A stretch of DNA of 64,000 nucleotides from Cryptomeria japonica (GCF_030272615.1 NW_026729197.1:1-64000), one strand, 5' to 3'; positions 1 to 7,660 are shown, counted from the first letter of the stretch. Notes: a model not told the origin generated them from the letters alone. Numbers and translations are program-made.

Positions 1-925
1 AGGACCCAACGGCTAGACGGAAGAGGCTTCAGGGCCGCCTCGGAATGGTCCAAGCATCGGACGCGCTTGGGGCGACTACCAGTGACAACCCCTTATCCCG
101 CGACGCGTCCGATACACAGATAGTTCCGAGGCGGCCGAGGAGCCTCACCGCATAGCAATCGGGGTGCGAGGCGAGGGATGCGGCGAGAAGGACCCAACGG
201 CTAGACGGAAGAGGCTTCAGGGCCGCCTCGGAATGGTCCAAGCATCGGACGCGCTTGGGGCGACTACCATGACAACCCCTTATCCCGCGACGCGTCCGAT
301 ACACAGATAGTTCCGAGGCGGCCGAGGAGCCTCACCGCATAGCAATCGGGGTGCGAGGCGAGGGATGCGGCGAGAAGGACCCAACGGCTAGACGGAAGAG
401 GCTTCAGGGCCGCCTCGGAATGGTCCAAGCATCGGACGCGCTTGGGGCGGACTACCAGTGACAACCCCTTATCCCGCGACGCGTCCGATACACAGATAGT
501 TCCGAGGCGGCCGAGGAGCCTCACCGCATAGCAATCGGGGTGCAAGGCGAGGGATGCGGCGAGAAGGACCCAACGGCTAGACGGAAGAGGCTTCAGGGCC
601 GCCTCGGAATGGTCCAAGCATCGGACGCGCTTGGGGCGACTACCAGTGACAACCCCTTATCCCGCGACGCGTCCGATACACAGATAGTTCCGAGGCGGCC
701 GAGGAGCCTCACCGCATAGCAATCGGGGTGCGAGGCGAGGGATGCGGCGAGAAGGACCCAACGGCTAGACGGAAGAGGCTTCAGGGCCGCCTCGGAATGG
801 TCCAAGCATCGGACGCGCTTGGGGCGACTACCGTTGCCAACCCCTTATCCCGCGATGCGTCTGATACACAGATAGTTCCGAGGCGGCCGAGGAGCCTCAC
901 CGCATAGCAATCGGGTTGCGAGGCA
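1..925. repeat. 188-bp tandem satellite of five nested foldback units
   Basis: Units begin at 1, 189, 376, 565 and 753 (spacing 187-189 bp); the last decays near 925. Each unit folds on itself. In unit 1, GCTAGACGG...AGGCT (12-28) faces AGCCTCACCGCATAGC (141-156), GGCCGCCTCGGAA (33-45) pairs perfectly with TTCCGAGGCGGCC (124-136), and ATCGGACGCG (56-65) pairs perfectly with CGCGTCCGAT (104-113), leaving an apical segment that contains GCGACTACC. The same plan, end words GCTAG and GCATAGC and apical CGACTACC, occurs in the dispersed foldbacks at 1008, 1492 and 1932, so the satellite is an amplified version of that element. Unit 5, at the array edge, is the most diverged and its loop is closest to the dispersed copies. 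The array continues off the left window edge or starts there; this cannot be seen. No gene is present. Confidence 0.93.
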
Positions 926-1007
926 GATTATTGGGAAGGGAACCCCTGGGATGCGGCTCAAGCAGTGCCCAAAGGGACTGGAATGCGGAATCACATCGAG
1001 AGACCCA
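926..1007. other. short single-copy stretch between satellite and first promoter-like module
   Basis: About 80 bp with no repeat relationship that I can recognise, lying between the decayed end of the 188-bp array and the first dispersed foldback. It ends in AGAGACCCAAATGC, which resembles the sequence just left of the other foldbacks (GCAACCCAAAAGC). Confidence 0.5.
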
Positions 1008-1147
1008 AATGCTATACGAGGGCTCAAATCGAATTATCGATTTGGCCACGACATGGACGCATCGGAACGACTACCTTTGCCGAACCACTCGCAATTGCAT
1101 CCATACCGAAACAATAGACATTTCCGTTAGAGCCCTCGCATAGCATT
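1008..1147. repeat. foldback element FB1, dispersed copy 1
   Basis: An 18-bp arm at 1008-1025 faces its inverse at 1130-1147 with a single mismatch; read as minus-strand RNA that mismatch is a G-U wobble. A small inner hairpin, CAAATCGA (1025-1032) with TCGATTTG (1037-1044), lies near the left arm. The interior carries CGACTACCTTTGCCGAACC, the conserved FB1 apical sequence. The element sits 15 bp left of FB2 and about 135 bp left of the first TATATAAG. It may be a structured segment of a transcribed spacer or a fossil foldback insertion; the first is favoured because it recurs in the same place in three modules. Confidence 0.8.
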
Positions 1148-1161
1148 CGGGAATCTCGCAT

Positions 1162-1249
1162 GCCCCTCTAAATCGACCAATGCTGGCGCTCAATGAAAAT
1201 CCGAGCGCTACCACCGTTCGAGCGCCAGCATTGGTCGAGTTAGAGGGGC
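1162..1249. repeat. foldback element FB2, copy 1 (30-bp near-perfect hairpin)
   Basis: Arms 1162-1191 and 1220-1249 are inverse complements at 29 of 30 positions around a 28-nt loop (1192-1219). The loop contains ATCCGAGCG, which is also in the loop of the FB2 copies at 1646 and 2086. The right arm ends 32 bp before TATATAAG at 1282. On the minus strand the hairpin would begin a few tens of bases downstream of the putative start. Confidence 0.88.
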
Positions 1250-1281
1250 ACGGGGGAGAATGCTCCAGTCAACACCTCCCC

Positions 1282-1289
1282 TATATAAG
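1282..1289. promoter_or_regulatory. TATATAAG core of promoter-like module 1
   Basis: The core CCCCTATATAAG is followed by TATTTGTCCGATTCTC. On the minus strand it reads CTTATATAGGGGAGG, matching the plant Pol I initiator consensus TATATA(A/G)GGG as known from Arabidopsis and other plants. On the plus strand it could equally serve as a Pol II TATA box. Modules 1-13 share this core, and the flanking 16 bp is nearly invariant although the intervening DNA has diverged. Confidence 0.55.
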
Positions 1290-1379
1290 TTATTTGTCCG
1301 ATTCTCGCACAACCGTAGTCCTGCCTCGTCGAATCTAACAACGGTCCCAGATTCCGACTTCCGTTCCGTAGAGACCCAA

Positions 1380-1427
1380 AAGCTAGATGGAGGCTCGCAA
1401 GAAAGAGAGTCGGCGCATAGCAATCGG
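1380..1427. repeat. internally deleted FB1 remnant
   Basis: The FB1 left word AAAGCTAGA and right word CGCATAGCAATC lie only about 45 bp apart, so the apical part including CGACTACC is missing. This is the only short derivative I noticed in the module array. Confidence 0.55.
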
Positions 1428-1491
1428 GTTTCTCGAACGTTTAGGGACCGAGCTCACTTGCGGATAGGGCAAAATCCGCCAAGCAACCCAA

Positions 1492-1633
1492 AAGCTAGAC
1501 GGGGGCTCGAATCGAATCGCCTAGGCGGCCACAACAACGACGTGTTGGATCGACTACCAGTGCCAAACCATTCAGCAAGACTAGTCTGTGTCGAGGCCGG
1601 ATAGAGATTCTCAGAGAGCGCCCGCATAGCATT
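1492..1633. repeat. foldback element FB1, dispersed copy 2
   Basis: Left arm GCTAGACGGGGGCTC (from 1495) faces right arm GAGCGCCCGCATAGC with 12 of 15 positions pairing. The apical region carries CGACTACCAGTGCCAAACC, almost identical to the apical part of the 188-bp satellite. It is followed 13 bp later by FB2 copy 2. Confidence 0.72.
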
Positions 1634-1645
1634 TAGGAGACCTGC

Positions 1646-1742
1646 CGCGTCCCTCACACTCGACAAATGGTGGTGCACGTTTATAAATCCGAGCGATCCC
1701 AACCCTTTCAAGCACCAACATCGGTCGAGATAGAGGGGCACG
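1646..1742. repeat. foldback element FB2, copy 2 (degenerate)
   Basis: Arms near 1646-1678 and 1711-1742 are imperfect inverse complements homologous to FB2 copy 1. The loop keeps AAATCCGAGCG. It ends about 30 bp before the TATATAAG at 1773. Confidence 0.65.
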
Positions 1743-1772
1743 GAGGGGGCTGCGTGAGACAACACAGTCCCC

Positions 1773-1780
1773 TATATAAG
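1773..1780. promoter_or_regulatory. TATATAAG core of promoter-like module 2
   Basis: Lies 491 bp right of module 1. The left context is AGTCCCC instead of CCTCCCC; the right context TTATTTGTCCGATTCTC is unchanged. Confidence 0.52.
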
Positions 1781-1931
1781 TTATTTGTCCGATTCTCACA
1801 CATCCGAAGAATGGTCATCAAATCGGACAACAGCCCAAACTTCCGACTTCCGTCCCAGAAAGCCCAAGAGCTATCTAAAACGTTCATGGCCGGAACTCGA
1901 TCGCGGCTATACCAGTCCGCCAAGCAACCCA

Positions 1932-2074
1932 AAAGCTAGACTGGAGCTCTAGTCGAATCACCTCTGTGGCCATTGCAAGGACGTGTTGGAGCGACTACCA
2001 TTGCCGAACCATTCCGCAGGTCGAGTCCATACCAAGGCCGCATAGAGATTCACGATGAGCTCCTGCATAGCAAT
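1932..2074. repeat. foldback element FB1, dispersed copy 3
   Basis: Left arm GCTAGACTGGAGCTC (from 1935) faces GAGCTCCTGCATAGC (2057-2071). Relative to copy 1, two base pairs in the inner stem have changed on both sides so that pairing is kept (GAGGGCTC with GAGCCCTC became TGGAGCTC with GAGCTCCT). The apical part is CGACTACCATTGCCGAACC. Confidence 0.72.
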
Positions 2075-2085
2075 CAGGAGACTTG

Positions 2086-2181
2086 CCGTGTCCATCACAA
2101 TCGATAAATCCTGGTGCAAGATTTTTGCATCCGAGCGCTCCAACCAGTCGAGCACCAGCATCAATCGACATAAACGGGCAC
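2086..2181. repeat. foldback element FB2, copy 3 (degenerate)
   Basis: Arms near 2086-2118 and 2150-2181 pair at their ends (CCGTG with CACGG, CTGGTGC with GCACCAG) with bulges between. The loop again contains CATCCGAGCG. TATATAAG follows at 2214. Confidence 0.65.
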
Positions 2182-2213
2182 GGGGGGAGGATGCTCGAGA
2201 ACACTACCTCCCC

Positions 2214-2221
2214 TATATAAG
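2214..2221. promoter_or_regulatory. TATATAAG core of promoter-like module 3
   Basis: Lies 441 bp right of module 2, with the full CCTCCCC left context. It is the last module that carries FB1 and FB2; modules to its right have a different body. Confidence 0.55.
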
Positions 2222-2354
2222 TTATTTGTCCGATTCTCAAGCAGCCGAAGTCTGGTCATCGAATCGGGTCAAAGACCACAACTTCCGACTTTACCCACAA
2301 TGCAAGTCATCGAATCGAACATCGGCCCCCGAGTCGGACTCCATGCGTATGTCA

Positions 2355-2693
2355 GGTCATCGGACCCAAATTCCGCCTTCCTGCGCATGGCGGGCCATCA
2401 ATATCAACTCGGTCATCGGACCCAAACTCCGCCTTTTTTGCGTATGGCACGCCTTCAAATCGGTCATCGGACCCAAATTCCGCCTTCCTGTGCATGGCGG
2501 GCCATCAACATCAACTCGGTCATCGGACCCAAATTCCGCCTTTCTGCGCATGGCACGCCATCAACTCGGTCATCGGACCCAAATTCCGCCTTCCTGCGCA
2601 TGGCAGGTCATCGGACACAAATTCAGACCTCGCCAATATGCCTACGTATCGAATCGGTCATCGGACCCAACTTCCGACTTCATCCATACTGTA
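2355..2693. repeat. 50-56 bp minisatellite (GGTCATCGGACCCAAATTCC)
   Basis: The word GGTCATCGGAC recurs at 2355, 2411, 2462, 2518, 2568, 2606 and 2656, so spacings are 56, 51, 56, 50, 38 and 50 bp. Units alternate between a longer form ending GGCGGGCCATCAA... and a shorter form ending GGCACGCC.... Two such words persist in every 311-bp repeat to the right, so this is a local expansion of that repeat's left part. No gene is present. Confidence 0.85.
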
Positions 2694-2758
2694 GGTCTTT
2701 GAGGTTGGCGCGGTGCGCTCAACCCAGGGAGTCGACCCATCGAAGCATACACCTCCCC

Positions 2759-2766
2759 TATATAAG
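2759..2766. promoter_or_regulatory. TATATAAG core of module 4
   Basis: First core of the 311-bp series, 545 bp from module 3. The right context changes to GCTATTTGTCCGATTCCC. Confidence 0.5.
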
Positions 2767-3069
2767 CTATTTGTCCGATTCCCACACCTGTGTAGTTTGC
2801 ACCTCTGACCAGGACATCGACCCCAACTTCCGAACTCGACTGCAACGACGGCACCAGCGCCTTGGTGCGCACCTTGCGACGCACAGTCCCAACATTCGCC
2901 TTCCTGCACATGGCAGGTCATCGGACCCAAATTCCGACCTCGCGAGTATGCCTACATATCGAATCGGTCATCGGACCCAACTTCCGACTTCATCCATACC
3001 GTAGGGTCTTTGAGGTTGGCGCGGTGCGCTCAACCCGGGGAGTCGACCCAACGAAGCATACACCTCCCC

Positions 3070-3077
3070 TATATAAG
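3070..3077. promoter_or_regulatory. TATATAAG core of module 5
   Basis: 311 bp right of module 4, with identical core and flanks. Confidence 0.5.
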
Positions 3078-3382
3078 CTATTTGTCCGATTCCCACACCT
3101 GTGTAGTTTGCACCTCCGATCAAAGACATCGACCCCAACTTCCGAACTCGCCTCCAACGATCCGAACCAGCGCCTTGGTGCGCACCTTGCAACGCACAGT
3201 GCCAACATTCGCCTTCCTGCACGTGGCAGGTCATCGGACCCAAATTCCGACCTCGCGAGTATGCCTACATATCGAATCGGTCATCGGACCCAACTTCCGA
3301 CTTCATCCATACCGTAGGGTCTTTGAGGTTGGCGCGGTGCGCTCAACCCGGGGAGTCGACCCAACGAAGCATACACCTCCCC

Positions 3383-3390
3383 TATATAAG
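3383..3390. promoter_or_regulatory. TATATAAG core of module 6
   Basis: 313 bp right of module 5, with identical core and flanks. Confidence 0.5.
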
Positions 3391-3693
3391 CTATTTGTCC
3401 GATTCCCACACCTGTGTAGCTTGCACCTCCGATCAGGACATCGACCCCAACTTCCGAACTCGACTAAAAAGACCGCACCAGCGCCTTGGTGTGCACCTTG
3501 CAACGCACAGTGTCAACATTCGCCTTCCTGCACATGGCAGGTCATCGGACCCAAATTCCGACCTCATGAGCATACCTACTAATCGAATCGGTCATCGGAC
3601 CCAACTTCCGACTTCATCCATACCGTAGGGTCTTTGAGGTTGGCGCGGTGCGCTCAACCTGGGGAGTCGACCCATCGAAGCATACACCTCCCC

Positions 3694-3701
3694 TATATAA
3701 G
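3694..3701. promoter_or_regulatory. TATATAAG core of module 7
   Basis: 311 bp right of module 6. It is the last core before the 52-bp minisatellite, and the next core is 831 bp away. Confidence 0.5.
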
Positions 3702-3807
3702 CTATTTGTCCGATTCCGACACCTGTGTAGTTTGCACCTCCGCTCAGGACATCGACCCCAACTTCCGAACTCGCCTGCAACGACCGAACCAGCGCCTTGG
3801 TGCGCAC

Positions 3808-4389
3808 CAAAAGTGCGCACTTTTGGAGGGCACTTTTGTGCGCTCCAAAGGTGCGCACTTTTGGAGGGCACTTTTCTGCGCTCCAAAGGTGCGCACTTTT
3901 GGAGGGCACTTTTTGGAGGGCACTTTTCTGCGCTCCAAAGGTGCGCACTTTTGGAGGGCACTTTTTGGAGGGCACTTTTCTGCGCTCCAAAGGTGCGCAC
4001 TTTTGGAGGGCACTTTTTGGAGGGCACTTTTCTGCGCTCCAAGGTGCGCACTTTTGGAGGGCACTTTTTGGAGGGCACTTTTCTGCGCTCCAAAGGTGCG
4101 CACTTTTGGAGGGCACTTTTTGGAGGGCACTTTTCTGCGCTCCAAAGGTGCGCACTTTTGGAGGGCACTTTTTGGAGGCACTTTTCTGCGCTCCAAAGGT
4201 GCGCACTTTTGGAGGGCACTTTTTGGAGGGCACTTTTCTGCGCTCCAAAGGTGCGCACTTTTGGAGGGCACTTTTTGGAGGGCACTTTTCTGCGCTCCAA
4301 AGGTGCGCACTTTTGGAGGGCACTTTTGTGCACTCCAAAGTGTGCGCACTTTTTGGAGGGCACTTTTCCTGTGCTCCAAAGGTGCACAC
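3808..4389. repeat. 52-bp minisatellite (GGTGCGCACTTTTGGAGGGC)
   Basis: The word CTGCGCTCC recurs at 3876, 3928, 3980, 4032, 4083, 4135, 4186, 4238 and 4290, giving a 52-bp period with two 51-bp units. Each unit is a GTGCGCAC palindrome followed by two GGAGGGCACTTTT words. The edge units are shorter and slightly diverged. It starts exactly at a GGTGCGCACC in the fourth 311-bp repeat, so it probably grew from that site. Because 52 is not a multiple of 3 and the unit lacks stops, every frame is open here; these frames are not genes. Confidence 0.92.
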
Positions 4390-4524
4390 CTAGGTGAGCA
4401 CCTTCGACCACACCTTGTAGCACACCAAACTCTGACTTTCGACTTCATCCGCAATGCAGGGTCTTTGAGGTTGGCGCAATGCGCACAACCAGGGGAGTCG
4501 ACCCATCAAACCCAACACCTCCCC

Positions 4525-4532
4525 TATATAAG
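4525..4532. promoter_or_regulatory. TATATAAG core of module 8
   Basis: First core right of the 52-bp array. The right context is GCTATTTGTCTGATTCTC. Confidence 0.48.
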
Positions 4533-4682
4533 CTATTTGTCTGATTCTCATACATGCGTAGCCTGCAGGAGCAATTAGGACATCGACCCCAACTTTCGGC
4601 TTCTAAACGAAAACAAGGTCTTTGAGGGTTGGTGTAATGCGAACAACTAGGGGAGTCAACCCATCAAACCCAACACCTCCCC

Positions 4683-4690
4683 TATATAAG
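4683..4690. promoter_or_regulatory. TATATAAG core of module 9
   Basis: 158 bp from module 8, with the same flanks. Confidence 0.48.
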
Positions 4691-4838
4691 CTATTTGTCT
4701 GATTCTCATACATGTGTAGTCTACAGGAGCAATTAGGACATCGACCCCAACTTTTGACTTCTTAACGAAAACAAGGTCTTTGAGGTTGACGTAATGCGCA
4801 CAACCAGGGGAGTCGACCCATCAAACCCAACACTCCCC

Positions 4839-4846
4839 TATATAAG
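4839..4846. promoter_or_regulatory. TATATAAG core of module 10
   Basis: 156 bp from module 9. The left context is ACTCCCC. Confidence 0.48.
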
Positions 4847-4993
4847 CTATTTGTCCGATTCTCATACATGTGTAGCCTGCAGGAGCCATTAGGACATTGA
4901 CCCCCAACTTTTGACTTCTTAACGAAACAAGGTCTTTGAGGTTGGCGTAATGCGCACAACCAAGGGAGTTGACCCATCAACCCAACACTCCCC

Positions 4994-5001
4994 TATATAA
5001 G
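4994..5001. promoter_or_regulatory. TATATAAG core of module 11
   Basis: 155 bp from module 10. Confidence 0.48.
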
Positions 5002-5211
5002 CTATTTGTCTGATTCTCATACATGTGTAGCCTGCAACATCGATTAGGACATCCACCCAATTCTGAATTCGTCTGCGTTGACCGCACCAAAGGTGCACGC
5101 CTTGGTGCTCACCAAAATCCGACTTCCGACTTTCTTCTGCTATGCGGGGTCTTTGAGGTTGGCGCAGTGGGCACAACCAGGGGAGTCAACCCACCGAATG
5201 CAACACCTCCC

Positions 5212-5219
5212 TATATAAG
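5212..5219. promoter_or_regulatory. TATATAAG core of module 12
   Basis: 218 bp from module 11. One C of the CCCC run is lost, so the minus-strand reading is TATATAGGGAGG. Confidence 0.45.
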
Positions 5220-5368
5220 CTATTTGTCTGATTCTCATACATGCGTAGACTGCAGCAATGATTAGGACATCCACCCCAACTTTTGACTTCTTAAACAAGA
5301 CAGGGTCTTTGAAGTTGGTGCAGTGCACACAACCAGGGGAGTCGACCCATCAAACGCAACACCTCCCC

Positions 5369-5377
5369 TATAGAAAG
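5369..5377. promoter_or_regulatory. decayed core of module 13
   Basis: CCCCTATAGAAAG replaces CCCCTATATAAG, so this terminal copy has lost the TATA core although GCTATTTTGTCCGATTCTC is recognisable. Confidence 0.4.
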
Positions 5378-5464
5378 CTATTTTGTCCGATTCTCATACG
5401 TGTAGTCTGCAGCAGCGATTAGGACATCGACCCCAACTTCCGAATTCGTTTGCATTGACCGCAC

Positions 5465-5619
5465 CAAAGGTGCACGCCTTGGTGTGCACCCTGGAGTGCA
5501 CTTTGGTGCTCACCTCGGTGCACACTTTGGTGTGCACCTCGGTGTGCACCAAAGGTGCGCACCTTGGAGCGCACCAAAGGTGTACACTTTGGAGCGCACC
5601 ACATAGGGTCTTTGAGAGG
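5465..5619. repeat. cluster of GGTGNRCACC-type palindromes
   Basis: About a dozen variants of GGTGCGCACC, GGTGTGCACC and GGAGCGCACC follow one another every 10-15 bp, separated by TT, CT or AAA. The same words build most of the 7.92 kb units. The cluster ends in another GGGTCTTTGAG word near 5605, after which the G-rich minisatellite starts. Confidence 0.75.
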
Positions 5620-6835
5620 TTGGCGCAGTGCGCACACCAAGGTGGGTGTTGAGGTGCGTGCCGAGGTGGGTGGGTGCTAGGGTGCGCTCCATGGTGGGTG
5701 CCAGGGTGGGGTGCGTGCTAGGGTGGATTCCAAAGAGGGTCATAGGGTGGGTGCCAAGGTGGGTTGGTGATATAGTGGGTTCAAAGGTGGGTACTAGGGT
5801 GGGTTCCAAGGTGGGTCACAAGTTGGGTGCCAGGATGCGTGGGTGTTAGGTTGGGTGCCAAGGTGGGCTCCTGCGTGGGTGGGTGCTAGGGTGGGTTTCA
5901 AGGTGGACGCGAGGGCGGGTGCCAAGGTGGGTAACAAGTTGGGGTGTTAGGATGGGTGAGTGCTAGAGTGGGTGCCAAGGTGGGTGGGTGCTAAGGTGGA
6001 TGCCAAGGTGGTTCACAGGGTGGGTGGGTTCTAGGGTGAGTTCCAAGGTGGGTCACAGGTTCAGTGCTAGGGTGGGTGTCAAGGCGGGTGTCGAGGTGCC
6101 TGGGGTTGCTAGGGTGTGGATGCCAATGTGGGTCATAGGGTGGGTACTAGGGTGGGCTGCAATGTGGGTGCCAAGGTGGGTAACATGCTCGGTGGGTTCT
6201 AAATTGGGTGCCAGGGTGGGTGTGCACCCACCTTGCCCGAGGTGGGTGCCAAGGTGCCAGTGTGGGTGGGTGCTAAGGTGGATGCCAAGGTGGGTGAGAA
6301 GGTGGGTGATAGGTTGAGTGGTAGGATGGGTGGGTGCCAAGATGGGTCACAGGGTGGGTGCAAGGGTGGGTAGGTGCTAGGGTTGGTGTCAGGGTGGGTG
6401 GGTGCTAGGTTGGGTTCCAAGGTGGGTGCGAGGGTGAGTGTCAAGGTGGGTCACAGGTTAGGTGCTAGGATGGGTGAGTGCTAGGGTGCAAAGGTGCCAG
6501 GGTGGGTGCTAGGATGGGTCGATGCTAGGGTGAGTGGCAAGGTGGGTCCACAAGTGTCAAGGTGGGTGCCGAGGTGGGTGCCAAGTCGGCGACTGCTATG
6601 GTGGATGCCAAGGTGGGTCACGGGGTGGGTGCCAAGTTGCTAGGTTGGGTTCCAAGGTGGGTGCCAACGTGGGTGCTAGGGTGCGTGGGTTAAAGGGTGT
6701 GTCACAACGTGGGTGCCAGGATGGGTGCGCACCCACACTGGCCAAGACGGGTGCGGGTGCAAGGTTGGGTTCCAAGCCCGGTCACAGGCTGGGTGCTAGG
6801 ATGGGTGGGTGCCAAGGTGGGCACCAGGGTGGGTG
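5620..6835. repeat. G-rich minisatellite, GGTGGGTGCCAAGGTGGG type
   Basis: About 1.2 kb of degenerate units built on GGTGGGTGCYARGGT, strongly G-rich on the plus strand and C-rich on the minus. Units vary in length (roughly 10-25 bp) and no higher-order period is obvious. The same sequence type continues without a break into the first 450 bp of unit 1. Open frames here are repeat artefacts. Confidence 0.88.
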
Positions 6836-7290
6836 CACCCACCCTGGCCAAGGTGGGTCACGGGGTGGGTCCTAGGGTGGGTAACGGGGTGGGTACTAAG
6901 GTGCGTGCCAAGGTGGGTCATAGGGTGGGTGCCAAGGTGGGCACCAGGGTGGGTGTGCACCAACCCTAGCCAGGGTAGGTCACGGGGGTGGTTGTCGGGG
7001 TGGGCGTCAAGGAGCCAAGGTGGGTGGCAAGTAGCCAAGTTGCGTGCCAAGGTGGGTGTCGGGGTGGGTGCCAAGGATCCAAGGTGGGTGCCAAGGAACC
7101 AAGGTGGGTGTCTGGTGGGTGCCGAGGTGGGAGCCAGGGTGGGTCCCAAGGTGAGTGCAAAGGTGGGTGCCAGGGTCAAGGTGAGTGCCAATGTGGGTTC
7201 CAAGTGCCAGGGTCAGGGTGAGTGCCAATGTGGGGTTCAAAGGTGCTAAGTTGGGTGCGAGGTTGGGTGCGAGGGTGGGTGGGTGCCAAG
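6836..7290 (+). repeat. G-rich minisatellite segment at start of unit 1
   Basis: Same family as the 5620-6835 array. It begins with a run in which six tracts of three or four G lie within 6862-6893, separated by 1-5 bases, a canonical G-quadruplex pattern. The tract is repeated at the start of every unit, for example 14796-14827. Confidence 0.85.
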
Positions 7291-7409
7291 GTGTGCTAGG
7301 TGGAAGCCCGGGTGGGTCGGCATCCCATGGGTGTCGAGTTGGGTGCCTGATGGGTGCTTCTTGTCAAGTTTTAGTCGTCGGGACTCATTTCGAGCCTTAG
7401 AGGTCGTTT

Positions 7410-7660
7410 CTGTCCGGTTGCCCTGTCTTCGACCTGGGAACCCAATTTTGGTCCTCGGGTCCCATTTTTTTTTGTCTCGCATCCCACTTTTGGCCTGTGG
7501 CCTTTTCGGGGTCGATTCTCGTTTTGGGCATCAGAGCATGTTTCTTCTCCTAAAACCCAATATTTGTTTATTAAGTCTCGGAACACATTTTTGTTCTCGT
7601 GGACCCATCATGGGTCTTGGAACGCATTTGTGGTCCTTGGGTCCCATTTTGCATCCCGAA
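7410..7660 (+). repeat. T-rich 20-22 bp degenerate minisatellite
   Basis: About eleven degenerate units of the form GGAACCCATTTTTGGTCCT follow one another, for example around 7434, 7457, 7480, 7582, 7603, 7621 and 7640. It is the only strongly T-rich part of the unit, lies 450-700 bp upstream of the 5S gene, and is flanked by GC-rich DNA on its right. No coding potential is evident. Confidence 0.65.

Larger units (their letters stand above)
2694..3807. repeat. 311-bp tandem repeats with TATATAAG core (3.5 copies)
   Basis: Copies begin at GGGTCTTTGAGGTTGGCGCG near 2694, 3004, 3317 and 3628, and the fourth is cut by the 52-bp minisatellite. Each contains, in order, the GTCTTTGAGG word, GGAGTCGACCCA, CCCCTATATAAGC, a CATCGACCCCAACTTCCGAAC segment, GCGCCTTGGTGCGCACC and two GGTCATCGGACCCAA words. 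The palindrome GGTGCGCACC links this array to the 7.92 kb units. Confidence 0.88.
4390..5464. repeat. 155-158 bp tandem repeats with TATATAAG core (six copies)
   Basis: A shorter version of the 311-bp repeat that lacks the GGTCATCGGACCC half. Each copy has GGTCTTTGAGGTTGG, CAACCAGGGGAGTCGACCCA, CTCCCCTATATAAGC, a TGTGTAG word and CATCGACCCCAACTTTTGAC. Spacing is 158, 156 and 155 bp, then 218 bp, where a GCACCAAAGGTGCACGCC insertion is present near 5086, then 157 bp. Confidence 0.87.

Noticed and set aside
1-925. CRISPR-like array
   Set aside because: The 188-bp units are contiguous with no unique spacers, and the genome is a plant nuclear one.
3592-4578. Open frames of 200-314 codons across the 52-bp minisatellite
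   Set aside because: A 52-bp unit without stops is open in all frames on both strands; the predicted peptides are frame-shifted copies of one another.
1282-5377. TATATAAG modules as terminal-repeat remnants of an LTR retroelement
   Set aside because: I find no TG...CA ends, primer-binding site or coding remnants, and the modules are in tight tandem series of 155-545 bp. Pol II use of the plus-strand TATA is still possible, but an element origin is not supported.
5620-7290. Telomeric or interstitial telomere repeat
   Set aside because: The G-rich units are GGTGGGTGCCAAGGT-like and do not contain TTTAGGG arrays; only single AGGG words are seen.
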